A stretch of DNA of 64,000 nucleotides from Agrobacterium fabrum str. C58 (GTDB lineage Bacteria > Pseudomonadota > Alphaproteobacteria > Rhizobiales > Rhizobiaceae), in assembly GCF_000092025.1 (NCBI RefSeq), contig NC_003062.2:2520001-2584000 (forward strand). Direction: 5' to 3'. The notes under the pieces were generated by a model. It did no database searches and had not been told where the DNA came from. It saw only the letters and a program-made list of their open reading frames with translations. A program made the position numbers and the translations under genes. This document shows positions 63,285 to 64,000 of the stretch, piece after piece. The stretch's first letter is position 1. The number at the start of each line of letters is the position of its first letter.

Positions 63285-64000
63285 TCAAGCCGATTTCACG
63301 GCGGGGGATTTAGGCTGACCGTGCAGCGCAAGATCGTACTCCTCCCACACCGGTTTGAGATCGACCACCTTGCGGCCATGGCGGGCTTCATCCATGGCAA
63401 GCGCCAGAATGCCGGCCTCGATCGCGTCGAGCGCGGAAACTGGCAAGGGCGCAGCCCTGACGATATGGGCGATCACATCCTCGGCCATCTGCTCATCCGC
63501 GCCATAATGCTGCGAGAGCGTGGTTGCCGCAGAATAGGTCTTGGCGACGGTTTTTTCATTGGTGCGGGCATTGTGAACGTTCAGGAAGCCGCGCACGAAA
63601 TCGCCCTCGGCCATGCCCTTTGCACCGATGACGCAGAAACGGCGGAAATCGTCGGGAACGTTGAGATTGGTATGGAAGGCGAGCGACGCGCCATTTTCAT
63701 ATTCGACGATTGCCGTCTGGTAATCGATGATGTCACCATCGCTGTCGAAGACCTTGTCGGAGCCCATCCAGCCGCTCGGCTTGCGATGGTAGACCTCCAT
63801 GTCGTTGATGCCGTCATTCTGCGGCGCGTTCGCCGGCGTGAAGCTCTTGCGCCCGCCGAAGCTCGACACGAAACGCGGCCGGGCACCAACCACGCCATTA
63901 TAGAGATCGAGATCGTGGCAGCATTTTTCCAGCATGAAGGAGCCGGAATAATTCTCGTAACGCCGCCAGTCACGCATGAAGAATGCGCCATGATAGGGCG
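63285..64000 (-). CDS. Gfo/Idh/MocA-type oxidoreductase, N-terminus outside window
   Basis: The frame stays open to the window edge: the codons before the ATG at 63977 read PYHGAFF, in frame with a family-like MRDWRRYENYSGSFMLEKCCHDLDLYNGVVGARP. About 239 C-terminal residues are present. The EKCCHDLDLYNGVVG block is the usual active-site helix with the catalytic histidine, and the beta-sheet dimer domain follows. The NAD-binding part lies outside. These enzymes oxidise or epimerise sugars, consistent with its place at the head of the sugar ABC operon. Confidence 0.88.
   Translation of the reverse strand, partial: PYHGAFFMRDWRRYENYSGSFMLEKCCHDLDLYNGVVGARPRFVSSFGGRKSFTPANAPQNDGINDMEVYHRKPSGWMGSDKVFDSDGDIIDYQTAIVEYENGASLAFHTNLNVPDDFRRFCVIGAKGMAEGDFVRGFLNVHNARTNEKTVAKTYSAATTLSQHYGADEQMAEDVIAHIVRAAPLPVSALDAIEAGILALAMDEARHGRKVVDLKPVWEEYDLALHGQPKSPAVKSA

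Overview
The window reads as chromosomal DNA of an Agrobacterium/Rhizobium-group alphaproteobacterium. Support comes from high coding density, GC-rich codon use, an AmeABC-like efflux operon, a thiCOSG operon behind a TPP riboswitch, a stand-alone aminoacyl-carrier-protein ligase with its own carrier, and many ABC uptake systems. I see no rRNA, tRNA, CRISPR array, insertion sequence or prophage. Several very long antisense reading frames are GC-driven shadows and are left out.

Layout. 1-7025: the end of a purC-like gene, a TetR regulator and an RND tripartite efflux operon (ameABC type), with an unusual nested inverted repeat between pump and outer-membrane channel. 7041-10075: efp divergent from epmA-epmB, the set that beta-lysylates EF-P. 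10076-11196: a gene-poor stretch with two small ORFs and a stand-alone Lrp/AsnC ligand domain. 11299-13639: a LysR regulator divergent from a FAD amine oxidase. 13789-16862: molybdate uptake (modABC) with a Mo-box and a ModE-like regulator. 16866-21930: a P1-family peptidase and thiamine synthesis genes thiC-thiO-thiS-thiG under a TPP riboswitch.

22120-29735 is the most unusual part: a tightly packed operon of acyl carrier protein, acyl-CoA-dehydrogenase-like flavoprotein, class-II-synthetase-like aminoacyl-ACP ligase, DUF1839 protein and GH2 glycosidase, converging on a two-domain alpha/beta hydrolase with abnormal nucleophile motifs. I propose a pathway in which an amino acid is loaded on the carrier, possibly oxidised, and transferred by the DUF1839 protein, which shows a Cys-His-Asp pattern like that of the BtrH family. 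30040-36270 is a second unusual block: an ABC-exporter-like protein with a degenerate, expanded nucleotide-binding domain, a cyclic-nucleotide-binding protein, a metallo-beta-lactamase-fold hydrolase and a membrane adenylate cyclase with a 2Fe-2S domain. Together they could make, sense and perhaps degrade cAMP.

36308-50946 holds sugar-nucleotide and glycan genes: a UDP-sugar dehydrogenase, a methyltransferase, five glycosyltransferases and a NodB-type deacetylase, around a peptide-type ABC transporter (fused ATPase, binding protein, two permeases). 50912-64000, mostly on the minus strand, looks like a catabolic regulon for a hexosaminide: CutC, an MFS sugar transporter, an M81 peptidase, GH20 hexosaminidase, an SDR, an RpiR/SIS regulator with two palindromic operator candidates, a small NTF2-like protein, and a carbohydrate ABC transporter with a Gfo/Idh oxidoreductase cut by the window edge.
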